Assembly (NCBI GenBank): GCA_964353225.1
Contig: CAYGVA010000061.1
Span: 1-19,454 of the forward strand
Length of the DNA: 19,454 nt
Reading direction: 5' to 3'
Source: PCC-6406 sp964353225
Lineage (GTDB): Bacteria > Cyanobacteriota > Cyanobacteriia > Phormidesmidales > Phormidesmidaceae
In this document: positions 1 through 8,654 of the stretch, one piece after another
Numbering within the stretch: the stretch's first letter is position 1
Layout: every line of letters begins with the position of its first letter
Program-made: the position numbers and the translations under genes
Notes under the pieces: model-generated
The model's input: only the letters and a program-made list of their open reading frames with translations
What the model was told of the DNA's origin: nothing
Databases searched by the model: none

Positions 1-2
1 AC

Positions 3-3000
3 ATCATTTTCCAGGTGCGAGGCGCGACGGGTGAAGCGGAGTTGATGGATGACTTCATTGACCCCGCTAAGGACTGGCGGCAGGGAGATCTGGGTCAAGC
101 CTTGATTGACTATGCCGATGCCCAAGCCGATCTAGACCTCACTTCCTACAATTTCCCGGCTGAAGATCAGCCCTTGGTGGGGGTAATTGATACGGGTTTG
201 AGCGCCAATAACCCCGACCTAGACTACAGTCGCATTCAACTGGGTAAGGACTGGGTGGATGGCGATGATAATCCTTTGTTGCAAACCGGTGAGGGCAATG
301 AGCATGGCACCCATACGGCGGGGTTAATTGGGGCCAGTCAGGATAACAATCTGGGTATTGATGGCCTCAATGATGATGCACCACTGTGGGTGGGACGGGC
401 AATTGGTTCGGGCCAGTGGCATGAGTCGCTGCGGGAGTTTGTGGATGCGGCGCAGGATTCAGGCCAGCCCAATGCCGTGGTGAACCTGAGTTTGGATCTG
501 ACTCAGATTGATGGTGATGGCAATGTCACCACCCGTTATGAGTTCACGCCTCAGGAGCGAGAAGCGATCGAATATGCCCGCCAAAGTGGCGTGTTGATTG
601 TGGTGGCGGCGGGCAATGATGGCGGGGTAATGTCGGTGCTGGGGCAAGCGGCCCAGGAGTTTGACAACATCCTCACGGTGGGGGCAGCGGCGGGTTTGAC
701 CCGTGCGGAATATTCGAGCTATGGCAATGGCTTGGGGCTATTGGCTCCGGGTGGGACGGAGGAGAATCCGTTGCTATCGCTGGTAGGGGATGGTTTAGGG
801 ACAATGGCGGGCACGTCGGTGGCGACGGCCCAGGTGACGGGAGCGGTGTCTCAGGTATGGGCGGCGAATCCGCTACTGAGCTATCGCCAGGTGATTGAGA
901 TTTTGCAGGCGACGGCGACGGATTTAGATGCGCTGGGTTGGGATGCTGAGACGGGGGCTGGGCTATTGAATCTGGCCGCTGCCGTACAACTAGCCCAAAA
1001 CACCGCAGGTGAAGACTACATTCCAGTACCTTGGGTTGCCCCTGAGACTTGGAGTGGTGAGGGTATAGTCACACCATTAGAGCGAGCTGTTAGCGGTGGC
1101 ACTTCAATTAACACGGCCATCGTGCAGACATCAAACGTTTTTATAGATGAGGGTCGTTTAGATGCTGAACAATCTGAACGTTACCACCAGTTCACAGTGA
1201 ATGAATCTGGCCATTTTAAGTGGACCTCAACCAAATCAAATAATTCAACGCAACATCCGATTGTTTCTGTTGTTAAATCAGACGGCACTTCAGCTTGGCA
1301 TGAGTTTCAGGAACTGAGTGGTGGCGGTGGCACTACTGCGATCACCGTAGATGGATTGCAGCCTCAATCTGAGATCAGCAGTGGCGGCTTTTTAGATGCA
1401 GGCACGTATTATCTCAAGCTTCGTGGCAACAGCACTAGCGCCATAGATTATCGGCTTGAAACTACATTTGAGCCGGATGTAATTTCAGATTTCACAGGCA
1501 ACGTTCAAATCACAATTGCAGATGATTTTAGACAGCCATTTACTGGGACAAAGCAAACCAATCTAGATATATTCGATAAAGTTTTCTGGGATTACTCAAA
1601 GCCTATTCAAGATGGCATTCAAGAGGCCCGAAAAACTTATGGTTTAGAAATAAAGGGTGCCGAAACTCTTGCGCTAAAACTTGATGCTCAAGGAGAAGAT
1701 ATAGATCTATTTATTTCAAAGCGGATAGGTTCTGGATCAGAGTATTTAGCCATTGGCAACACTCATGCTATAGAAGCGAATGGTGTACGGAAATGGGATC
1801 TCGATCTGAGCCCTGGTCAATACCAGGTTCGTATCGATGCTGTTGATGATACGCAGGTGTCATATCAACTAACGGGACAATTCGGCTCTGAGACAAATAA
1901 TGCACCACAACCTGGTGAAGGCAACGTGCCTTTTAATGCAGGGAATCACCAAAAAACAGAAATCAGTAACGGAATTGTTACTCACTACTACCAAAATGGT
2001 TACTTAAGTGTTCAGCCCAGTGGATCTGGAGTCTGGTACGCGCTGAGTAATGGTGTTCCATCTAATAGTTTTGGTGCAACGACAAATGAGCCACAGAAAA
2101 TCGTTACCCCTGATAGCGATGGTTCTCTTCGATATGCCACTTTACTGAACGGTGGATCGGTCGATTTTGGCGATGGTCTTATCAGGACAGAAAAAATATT
2201 TGTTGGAAATGCCACTGTCGGCGATGGTAATCTCAATGATTATTATTCTTTCAATCTGACTGATTATCGTCAGGTGACGTTACAACTTCTCGGATTAACT
2301 GGAAAGGTTGGCTTCTCTTTAATCAAGGACATTGATGGTGACGGGAAAATTGTCGACGAAGAAGTTATCGCTGATGTAATGTCACAAGATGGATTGGCAA
2401 CAGCGCCCCGTACGCGCAATCTATCGCCTGGGAAATACTATGTCCGCATATTCCCCGAAGATATAAATTCAGAAACAATAAATTACGACTTACACTACAA
2501 AGCTGTACCAACTGATGCTGATGGTAATGGTTCTATCCCGACAGCCAAGCAATTTGGGCCAACCGCTGACTTTGGTTACGGTAAGTGGGTAACAGGAGCT
2601 TCTGGTTCTCTAGGTACAGATGACCTCGCAGACTATTACGTTCTTCAGACAGGCGAGAAGCAAGAAGTTAGTCTGAATTTAGAAGGTATATCTGAGTATG
2701 CAAGCTTAGAGATCATTAAGGATTTCAATAATAATGGCCTTGTAGAGTCTGGTGAAGTGATTCATGCGTCCGGTTGGGGCAATACTGAGCGAAATTTACT
2801 TCCCTATCTTGATGCAGGCAGGTACTACGTCAGGGTGCGTTCTAGTAGGGGAGCGACTGACTATAGATTAAATGTCAATGGAAGAGCTTATTACGAGACG
2901 GACATTGATATTGAATATCAGGATGTCAATAATGAACCTAGAGGGTTTGGGGGCGAAACTATTCGCCTTGGAAATGCCACGACAGATTACTTAAAGGGTT

Positions 3001-5180
3001 CTACATCTCCTCAAGGCACTGCTGGTTTTTGGCGAGGGTATGAAAACGGCAGTATTAACTGGTCTGAGCAATATGGTGCTATAGCAATTTGGTACAGCAT
3101 GAATGATCTGTACAGCAGTATGGGAGGCTCTGGTAGCTGGTTAGGATTTCCTGAAAAGCGCGAGTATCAATATCTTGATGGGCGTCGTATTGACTTTGAA
3201 GGAGGATATATCTTTTGGCAACCTGGCAGGCAACCAAAAGCATATAAATACTCAGAGTTTCCAAATGAAAAGCCCCGTGCTTTAGTCAATAATATGGAGT
3301 TATCCACTGATGACTTCACATATGGTGTCATTGACTCTAGCATTGGCAACGAATTTTTATTCCCATTCAACAGGTACGTAGGCTGGTCTGACCCAGATGG
3401 AGATGCCATCGAGGCAGTTGCTTTTTACGACCCCACCCCCGATCAACCTGTTAATGGTAAGTATTTGGGTAACGGAACTGGATATTGGGCTTGGCCTGGA
3501 AATTTAGCCTCATCAGTTTCAACACCTCCGGCACCGACATTCAAGGGGGTCAGTGGTGGTGTTATTGGTGTAGATCAACTCAACTCTATTTACTACAGCC
3601 ATGGCACAGGCAACACCAATATTCTTGATGAAATGGCGGTCGCTGTTTTTGATGGTTATGAATGGAGTGATCCAAAAGCTTTTAATATCCGAGTGAAGCC
3701 AGGAAACCAAGCTCCAGTCGTCAACGTCTGGAATCAAACCATTAATGAGAGTGATTTTGTCCAAAAGACACTATCTAACACAATTGGTTCCGAGTGGGTC
3801 ACCAATATGCAAGGGAGATTTGGTTGGTCAGACCCAGAGGGACAATCAATCCAAGCAGTAGCATTCTATGATTCATCTCCTTGGAACAGCGGGACTGGAC
3901 ATTTTGCCGCACCTGATGGGACAACTTACAGTGTCGCAAAACAAGCTCCGAATTACAGAGGTTGGTTCAAAACAACTGTCAACACCAAAGATTTAGACAA
4001 ACTCTATTACAGTCATAACGGTAATGTTGGCATTACTGATACTGTAGCTGTCTCAGTCTTTGACGGCGATAAGTGGAGTCAGCCGAAAGAGTTCAGTATT
4101 TACGTAAAACCAAAAAATCAATCATCTGATGGCCCGATTGGCTCTGTAGATATAGGTGCTGAAGTCAGTGACGGATATTTAGGCCCGGTGGGCTCTATAA
4201 ACATTGGCGTTGAAGTCCTTAACAGTCAATCTTTTAGTAGGAATTTCAACATCATAAATCAGTCTTTGTGGGCAGATGATGATACCCAGTTTCACTTCCC
4301 CGGATTCCCAAGCGAAACAACCACATTATTTGACGAAGACTTTTTTGGCACTCAAGCAAAGCTAGAATCTACAACAGCAGCTTATTTTAGCTTAGGGGCT
4401 TTAGACATTGACTTGGATGCAGACTTCAAAATTCACTATCCTTCATCTGCCAAACCTGGTGAAAAACTCAAAATCGAAATCGAGTCATTTTTAAAAGACG
4501 GAGAATTTGATAGTCGTGTTGGTCTATCTTTACAAGCAAAAGGTAGTCTTTCTATTACCAGAGATAATCCATTCCCATTCCCTGATACTGCAATCAAGAT
4601 AGATGCTTCCCCATTTTCAACACCTGTTGGAGATATAAATTGGGGGATATCCCTATTAGGTGAGATAGCAGGAAATTCAATATCAGGTACTAACAGTAAT
4701 ACAGATTATTTGGATGGTGGGACGATCAACCTAAGGCCGAATTTTACCCAAACCTCAAACCTTGAGGTCAAAGGATTTAAAGTCGCTTTGCACTCGACAG
4801 ATGAGATGTCGGCAGAGTTGGGTGAGGTAGTATATGATGCCAAGGATATCAACTTAGGGAAATCTGTCTTCGAAATTGTCATTCCAGACAATCTTAAAAC
4901 CGGAGACACATTCTATCTGTACCCTAGAATGAAACCAGTAACTGAACTTAGTAGTAAGTTTGGATTTGGCATCTCTAGTTCCCTGGAGCTAGGGAAAATC
5001 GATGCCTTCGGATTATCAAAAAGAGCAATAGACGATTTATCAACAAAAGCAGATCTAGAGTACAAAGATTTGGGAAGTGTAGAGATTGACAAATTCGATC
5101 CGTTTGACTACATCAATGGCAGCAATGGTATACGTAGTTTTGATTGGTGGGGAGAGCCAATATCAATTCAAATTAGATAA
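3..5180 (+). CDS. Large S8 subtilisin-like serine protease with PPC-like and repeat domains (5' partial)
   Basis: The frame is open to the left edge, so the true N-terminus (and any signal peptide) is outside. The first start-like codon is GTG at 15, and residues are numbered from it. The subtilase triad is visible: Asp59 in VIDTG, His97 in EHGTH, Ser268 in AGTSVA, with oxyanion Asn201 in AAGND. The catalytic domain ends near residue 330. PPC-like beta domains follow at about 388-482, 540-622, 742-830 and 871-955, each ending in a G-x-Y-x-(V/L)-(R/K) strand. An LGFP-like repeat (GSWLGFPEKREYQ) lies at about 1012-1069. Two homologous ~105-residue domains (GWSDP ... AVAFYD ... YYSH ... VFDG) occupy about 1116-1365, then a C-terminal beta-rich region to 1721. 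It is probably a secreted or surface calcium-dependent protease; that location is inferred from the family. Base composition becomes AT-richer after about nt 1010. Confidence 0.93.
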   Translation: MIFQVRGATGEAELMDDFIDPAKDWRQGDLGQALIDYADAQADLDLTSYNFPAEDQPLVGVIDTGLSANNPDLDYSRIQLGKDWVDGDDNPLLQTGEGNEHGTHTAGLIGASQDNNLGIDGLNDDAPLWVGRAIGSGQWHESLREFVDAAQDSGQPNAVVNLSLDLTQIDGDGNVTTRYEFTPQEREAIEYARQSGVLIVVAAGNDGGVMSVLGQAAQEFDNILTVGAAAGLTRAEYSSYGNGLGLLAPGGTEENPLLSLVGDGLGTMAGTSVATAQVTGAVSQVWAANPLLSYRQVIEILQATATDLDALGWDAETGAGLLNLAAAVQLAQNTAGEDYIPVPWVAPETWSGEGIVTPLERAVSGGTSINTAIVQTSNVFIDEGRLDAEQSERYHQFTVNESGHFKWTSTKSNNSTQHPIVSVVKSDGTSAWHEFQELSGGGGTTAITVDGLQPQSEISSGGFLDAGTYYLKLRGNSTSAIDYRLETTFEPDVISDFTGNVQITIADDFRQPFTGTKQTNLDIFDKVFWDYSKPIQDGIQEARKTYGLEIKGAETLALKLDAQGEDIDLFISKRIGSGSEYLAIGNTHAIEANGVRKWDLDLSPGQYQVRIDAVDDTQVSYQLTGQFGSETNNAPQPGEGNVPFNAGNHQKTEISNGIVTHYYQNGYLSVQPSGSGVWYALSNGVPSNSFGATTNEPQKIVTPDSDGSLRYATLLNGGSVDFGDGLIRTEKIFVGNATVGDGNLNDYYSFNLTDYRQVTLQLLGLTGKVGFSLIKDIDGDGKIVDEEVIADVMSQDGLATAPRTRNLSPGKYYVRIFPEDINSETINYDLHYKAVPTDADGNGSIPTAKQFGPTADFGYGKWVTGASGSLGTDDLADYYVLQTGEKQEVSLNLEGISEYASLEIIKDFNNNGLVESGEVIHASGWGNTERNLLPYLDAGRYYVRVRSSRGATDYRLNVNGRAYYETDIDIEYQDVNNEPRGFGGETIRLGNATTDYLKGSTSPQGTAGFWRGYENGSINWSEQYGAIAIWYSMNDLYSSMGGSGSWLGFPEKREYQYLDGRRIDFEGGYIFWQPGRQPKAYKYSEFPNEKPRALVNNMELSTDDFTYGVIDSSIGNEFLFPFNRYVGWSDPDGDAIEAVAFYDPTPDQPVNGKYLGNGTGYWAWPGNLASSVSTPPAPTFKGVSGGVIGVDQLNSIYYSHGTGNTNILDEMAVAVFDGYEWSDPKAFNIRVKPGNQAPVVNVWNQTINESDFVQKTLSNTIGSEWVTNMQGRFGWSDPEGQSIQAVAFYDSSPWNSGTGHFAAPDGTTYSVAKQAPNYRGWFKTTVNTKDLDKLYYSHNGNVGITDTVAVSVFDGDKWSQPKEFSIYVKPKNQSSDGPIGSVDIGAEVSDGYLGPVGSINIGVEVLNSQSFSRNFNIINQSLWADDDTQFHFPGFPSETTTLFDEDFFGTQAKLESTTAAYFSLGALDIDLDADFKIHYPSSAKPGEKLKIEIESFLKDGEFDSRVGLSLQAKGSLSITRDNPFPFPDTAIKIDASPFSTPVGDINWGISLLGEIAGNSISGTNSNTDYLDGGTINLRPNFTQTSNLEVKGFKVALHSTDEMSAELGEVVYDAKDINLGKSVFEIVIPDNLKTGDTFYLYPRMKPVTELSSKFGFGISSSLELGKIDAFGLSKRAIDDLSTKADLEYKDLGSVEIDKFDPFDYINGSNGIRSFDWWGEPISIQIR
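3361..4110 (+). repeat. Two tandem ~105-residue repeat domains inside the subtilase
   Basis: The translated copies lie at about 3361-3702 and 3811-4110. Each starts with a GWSDP(D/E)G block, then AVAFYD about ten residues on, then (L/I)YYSH, and ends AV-VFDG--WS-PK-F-I-VKP. They are separated by a ~35-residue linker. They look like a duplicated beta-sandwich adhesion-type module. No named family is assigned. Confidence 0.75.
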
Positions 5181-5512
5181 TGTAACAAGATAAAATTGGT
5201 TGAGAGAATGCTTGAAAAACTGCCAGATTCCCTTGCTGGGCGACAACCGACCTAGAAGCATTACTGAATAAAGGATAGAGCCTGCAAACCCCTTTGGAAA
5301 TAACGGTGTTTATGGGGTTTTAAGGCAATCAGTTTGAACGCCCGCTCAGCCCATAATTCCATCCCATATCGCCATCGTTGGCCATAGAGCCCGATGCTGA
5401 ACGCGCTCTGTCGAGGCGTCTTGTCCTGGTGCTCGTTGATACGTCCAGCGTAAACATCAAGCCCATTGTGCTTTAGCTCTTGCCCTTGGAAAGTAGCCAG
5501 ACTGTAAGCAAT

Positions 5513-5655
5513 CTGACTGACTGACAAAAGTTTCTCTCGTAGGTTGGGTGAAACAGAGTGAAACCCAACACCCATAACGGTTTCGTTGGGTTACGCTAAC
5601 GCTCCACCCAACCTACGAAAGCATGAGCATTTCAAGGGTTTTGTCAGTCAACCAG
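5513..5655. mobile_element. 143-bp MITE-like element with 17-bp inverted repeats and 9-bp target duplication
   Basis: The left end is CTGACTGACTGACAAAA (5513-5529). The right end, read on the minus strand (5655-5639), is CTGGTTGACTGACAAAA, so 15 of 17 positions match. The element is flanked by the direct repeat GTAAGCAAT at 5504-5512 and 5656-5664, which is a 9-bp target-site duplication inside the transposase gene. The interior is palindromic: a 14-bp arm at 5537-5550 (TCGTAGGTTGGGTG) pairs with 5605-5618, and 5562-5569 pairs with 5585-5592. It has no coding capacity. The 9-bp duplication and CTGAC-type end resemble those of the IS50/Tn5 branch of the IS4 family, so mobilisation in trans by an IS4-type transposase is a reasonable inference. 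Confidence 0.88.
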
Positions 5656-5967
5656 GTAAGCAATTGCAACTAACACCATCAAAGCCAAGAAGCGTTCATC
5701 ATTAACCCGAGTGGCCTCTAAGTTATAGCCGCCGCTCTTACAATCTTTGAAAAGCTGTTCAATGCCCCATCGACAGTGATAGAACTTTAAAGCCTGTTTC
5801 AGGGTGGGTAAATTCGTGAGCAGAAACCAGGGGTCTTTCGGGCCTCGGTTACGGTACTTGCGTTTCCAGTAAACTGCGACATTGAAAGGGCCTAACCCGT
5901 CGCCCTTGTTGCATAAGACCTGCGGATAGAAACCGGACATTCCTGGCTTGAAGCCCATCTCCTTAAG

Positions 5968-6179
5968 CCGACATTCCGCCCTCTCAACTGGCACATTGGG
6001 TATTTAGAACGAAGGAATGAGGATCGCAGGAATTTGCTCGCACAGAATTTTCAATAGCCAGCCTTTATTGAGAAACCATGGGAGGCAGTTCATTTGAACT
6101 TCAAAAGGCTGAAATGCCTTGTATCAAAGGCTTTCAGTCTTAATTCCCGAGTGTGACACTTCAGGGTGCGGAAAGTGGG
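5968..6179. mobile_element. 212-bp MITE-like element with ~40-bp imperfect inverted repeats and CTTAAG duplication
   Basis: CTTAAG occurs at 5962-5967 and again at 6180-6185, flanking a 212-bp insert. The left end (+) begins CCGACATTCCGCCCTCTCAA. The right end read on the minus strand begins CCCACTTTCCGCACCCTGAA. They stay alignable for about 41 columns with about 30 identities, into GGG-ATT-AG. Excision with one CTTAAG restores the transposase frame exactly. The interior contains a hairpin at about 6111-6135. It also has a short minus-strand frame ending ILCEQIPAILIPSF with its stop inside the repeat, which may be the tail of the parent element's transposase. The CTTAAG target is palindromic, so the exact duplication length (4-6 bp) is uncertain. 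Confidence 0.78.
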
Positions 6180-6480
6180 CTTAAGGAGTTGATAGTCTGA
6201 ATTGCCAGCAGTTTGCAAGTGCAGGTTTTTCTTCTGACGTAAGACAAAGGAAACACCTCGCGCTGATAACCACTGTGCCAGTTTGGGGCTATGGAACTCC
6301 CGGTCACCGAGCACCAAGACAGGATAATTTTTAAACAGGGGTAGCACTGCTTTGACGAGTCGCTTCTGAACCTGAAGGTCACTACTGCCAAGCTTGTTTA
6401 GGATTTGCCAGTACACCGGCAAGGCATGGGTACCCCAAACCCAACGTGACAACATAGGTGAGACATCTACGGGTACCCCA

Positions 6481-6979
6481 ATTATCGCCACCACTGCAAA
6501 CGACAGCCCCCAGTCATAAAGCTGCCCGCCAATAACCAACCCCAGACTCATCGCCAAATTAGAAATCGACACCATCAGCGCGTAGGTAAACCCCTCCGCC
6601 TGCCGGGGGCAGATTTGCACCACCAACCCCAAAAGCCCCAACATGCTCAGGGCCGCCATAAAGCCCCGCACCAGATACACCCCACATAGCAAAATTCAAA
6701 GTTCAAAAGTAAAAATTCCACTATGTAAGGCTTCTGGCGGTTCTGGGTCCCGCACCTAACAGCGGATTGCTACGGGTACTGGGATTGCATAAACGCCAAA
6801 CTCAGCGTCGCCAGGGCTCCCGCCACGATCGCTAACCCCAGCAACGACACCCGAGGCCCATAGCGCGTCAAGAGCCCAAACGCGATGGCCTTTGGCCGGT
6901 CGGAGACCATCGCGTCCTTGGTAATCGGGGGGATGGGATATCGACAACACGATCCATCCCCATCCCCATTCCGCATCAA
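6481..6979 (-). pseudogene. Major-facilitator-type transporter remnant
   Basis: Two minus-strand pieces look like one degraded multi-pass transporter. The upstream piece (about 6900-6770) contains AFGLLTRYGPRVSLLGLAI, like the MFS motif-A loop with a following membrane helix, and stops at QSQYP. The second piece (about 6682-6481) contains VYLVRGFMAALSMLGLLGL, then CPRQAEGFTYAL and SNLAMSLGLVIGGQLYD, typical of MFS or folate-biopterin-type transporters. Between them (about 6693-6769) is a short stretch with stops and an AT-rich segment (TTTTGAACTTTGAATTTTG on the minus strand). After residue IIG the frame passes directly into transposase sequence. N- and C-terminal thirds are absent. The family call is from hydrophobicity and local motifs only. 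Confidence 0.6.
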
Positions 6980-7117
6980 CCGATAGGTGTAAGGGCAAGA
7001 GGTTTCAAAGCCTCCGGCACAGCTTAGCGTTGTGCAACCATAGCCCAGTCAGCGCGTTGAGGTGCCCTAAAACTCACACAGGCGATAGTGCCCACTGAGC
7101 CGAGTCGGAGGGGGGTT

Positions 7118-7126
7118 TGTTAGACT
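7118..7126 (+). promoter_or_regulatory. Possible extended -10 promoter for tldD
   Basis: TGT-TAGACT fits an extended -10 (TGN-TANNNT) about 35 bases before the tldD ATG. No convincing -35 is seen and there is no clear Shine-Dalgarno before the ATG. The rest of 7000-7161 shows nothing recognisable. Confidence 0.25.
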
Positions 7127-7161
7127 GAAATGCATCTTTACCCATTGCCTAAGCCTCCCCT

Positions 7162-8646
7162 ATGACTGCCACCCTCATGCCTGGTCGGTTGCTCCGTGCC
7201 GAAGAAATTCCTAGCCTTACCTATACATCGATGGGCGATCGCTTCGATGAGTCCTGGCGGGAGCCCCTCTCGATCTTGCTGGGGTTAGGGCGGGCCGCTG
7301 GGGCGGATCTAATCGAGTTCTTTTTAGAGCGCAATCAATATATTAGTTGTCTGGCCGAAGACGATGCCATCACCAGCATCTCCCCCCGCATCGTCGCTGG
7401 GGCTGGGGTGCGGGTCTTTAAGGGCAAAGCCGACTGCTATGTGAGCACCAACGACCTCACCTTCCCAGGGCTCAAGGCCGCCATGGAAAAAGGGCTAGCG
7501 ATCATGGGTTTGCTGCTGCCCGGTCCCACCTCCCATCTATCCGAGTTGAACCTAGAGCTGTTCCGCGACTACGCCACCGTCAAGGGCAAAGATGCCTGGT
7601 TGGGCCAGTGCAGCTCTATGCAAGAAATGGGGGATATTTTGCTGTCGGCAAACGGGGCGATCGCAAAATCCGCCAGCCATATCCAAGCCCGGCGCTCCGC
7701 CTACTTCCGCGATTGGCAAGAGGTGTTGGTGGCCGCCAGTGACGGCACCTTTGCCCGTGATATTCGCCTCACCCAGTCCGTGGGCAGCAACCTGCTTTGT
7801 GCCGATGGCGATCATCGCTCCTCCATTGGTCAGCGCCTTGGCGACACCAGCGATCCGGGCTTCCTGCGCACCTGGGACTACGGCACCACCGCTGAAGAGG
7901 TGTCGGAGTCGGCGGGCAAAATGCTCTACGCCGACTATGTCGAATCGGGCTCCTACCCCATCGTCATGGCCAACCACTTTGGCGGGGTGATCTTCCACGA
8001 AGCCTGCGGTCACCTCCTAGAGACCACCCAAATTGAGCGGGGCACCACCCCCTTTATGGAGAAGAAGGGGGAGAAAATCGCCCATGAAAACCTCACCGCC
8101 TGGGATGAGGGCCGCGCCACCGACGCCTTTGGCACCATCGATATGGATGATGAGGGCATGCCCACCCAGCGCACCCTACTGATTGAGAATGGCGTGTTGA
8201 AGAATTTCTTGAGCGATCGCGCCGGTTCCATGCGCACGGGCCATCCCCGCACCGGCAGCGGTCGCCGCCAGGGCTACACCTACGCCGCCGCTTCCCGCAT
8301 GCGCAACACCTACATTGCCGCTGGGGACTACTCCACCCAGGACATTTTCAGCTCCATCGAGAAGGGCATCTATTGCAAGAAAATGGGGGGCGGCAGCGTC
8401 GGTGCGACGGGCCAGTTTAACTTCGGTGTGGATGAAGCCTATCTAATTGAGAATGGCGAGATCACCAAGCCCTTGAAAGGCGCGACCTTGATTGGCGAAG
8501 CCCAGGACGTGATGCAGCGCATCTCCATGTGCTCCAACGACCTGAGTCTGGCCCCCGGCTTCTGCGGCTCCGTCAGCGGCAGCATCTACGTCACCGTCGG
8601 TCAGCCCCACCTGAAGGTGGACTCGATCACGGTGGGCGGGCGGTAA
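7162..8646 (+). CDS. tldD: TldD-family metalloprotease
   Basis: This is a 494-residue protein of the TldD/PmbA (U62) family. In bacteria TldD supplies the zinc site of the TldD-TldE peptidase, which degrades small or modified peptides and helps mature microcins and RiPPs. The HExxxH zinc motif is seen as His279-Glu280-x-x-x-His284 (HEACGH). The third ligand is likely Cys468 in GFCGS, just before the family's C-terminal VTVGQPHLKVDSITVGG. Length is normal or slightly long for the family. ATG at 7162 is chosen because it follows the intergenic gap and precedes the conserved N-terminus. No tldE/pmbA partner is in this window; the next gene, 8 bases on, is a glycosyltransferase. A role in peptide processing here is inference. 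Confidence 0.93.
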   Translation: MTATLMPGRLLRAEEIPSLTYTSMGDRFDESWREPLSILLGLGRAAGADLIEFFLERNQYISCLAEDDAITSISPRIVAGAGVRVFKGKADCYVSTNDLTFPGLKAAMEKGLAIMGLLLPGPTSHLSELNLELFRDYATVKGKDAWLGQCSSMQEMGDILLSANGAIAKSASHIQARRSAYFRDWQEVLVAASDGTFARDIRLTQSVGSNLLCADGDHRSSIGQRLGDTSDPGFLRTWDYGTTAEEVSESAGKMLYADYVESGSYPIVMANHFGGVIFHEACGHLLETTQIERGTTPFMEKKGEKIAHENLTAWDEGRATDAFGTIDMDDEGMPTQRTLLIENGVLKNFLSDRAGSMRTGHPRTGSGRRQGYTYAAASRMRNTYIAAGDYSTQDIFSSIEKGIYCKKMGGGSVGATGQFNFGVDEAYLIENGEITKPLKGATLIGEAQDVMQRISMCSNDLSLAPGFCGSVSGSIYVTVGQPHLKVDSITVGGR

Positions 8647-8654
8647 CCGCTTCC

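Larger units (their letters stand above)
5261..6480 (-). pseudogene. IS4-family DDE transposase, N-terminally truncated and interrupted by two small elements
   Basis: Read on the minus strand, three pieces join into one transposase. Piece 1 (about 6450-6182) has VWGTHALPVYW and GDREFHSPKLAQWL, where the Asp of GDREF is the likely second catalytic Asp. Piece 2 (5964-5656) has WFLLTNLP and YHCRWGIEQLFKDCK, an exact Y-(2)-R-(3)-E-(6)-K IS4 signature carrying the catalytic Glu. Piece 3 (5512-5261) has IAYSLATFQG and KPHKHRYFQRGLQALS and ends at a TAA stop. The pieces are separated by insertions at 5968-6179 and 5513-5655. Removing each with one target copy gives in-frame QLLK-EMGFKPG and AIAY-SLATF joins. 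The N-terminal part with the first catalytic Asp is missing, and the 5' end is fused to a transporter remnant. It cannot encode an active enzyme. Confidence 0.9.

Noticed and set aside
5644..5994. An independent small gene from the middle transposase piece
   Set aside because: Its first codons lie within the 212-bp element and its stop within the 143-bp element; it is part of one broken transposase.
8529..8654. Earlier start for the glycosyltransferase, inside tldD
   Set aside because: The added residues are Arg-rich shadow translation of tldD, and the family start fits 8655.
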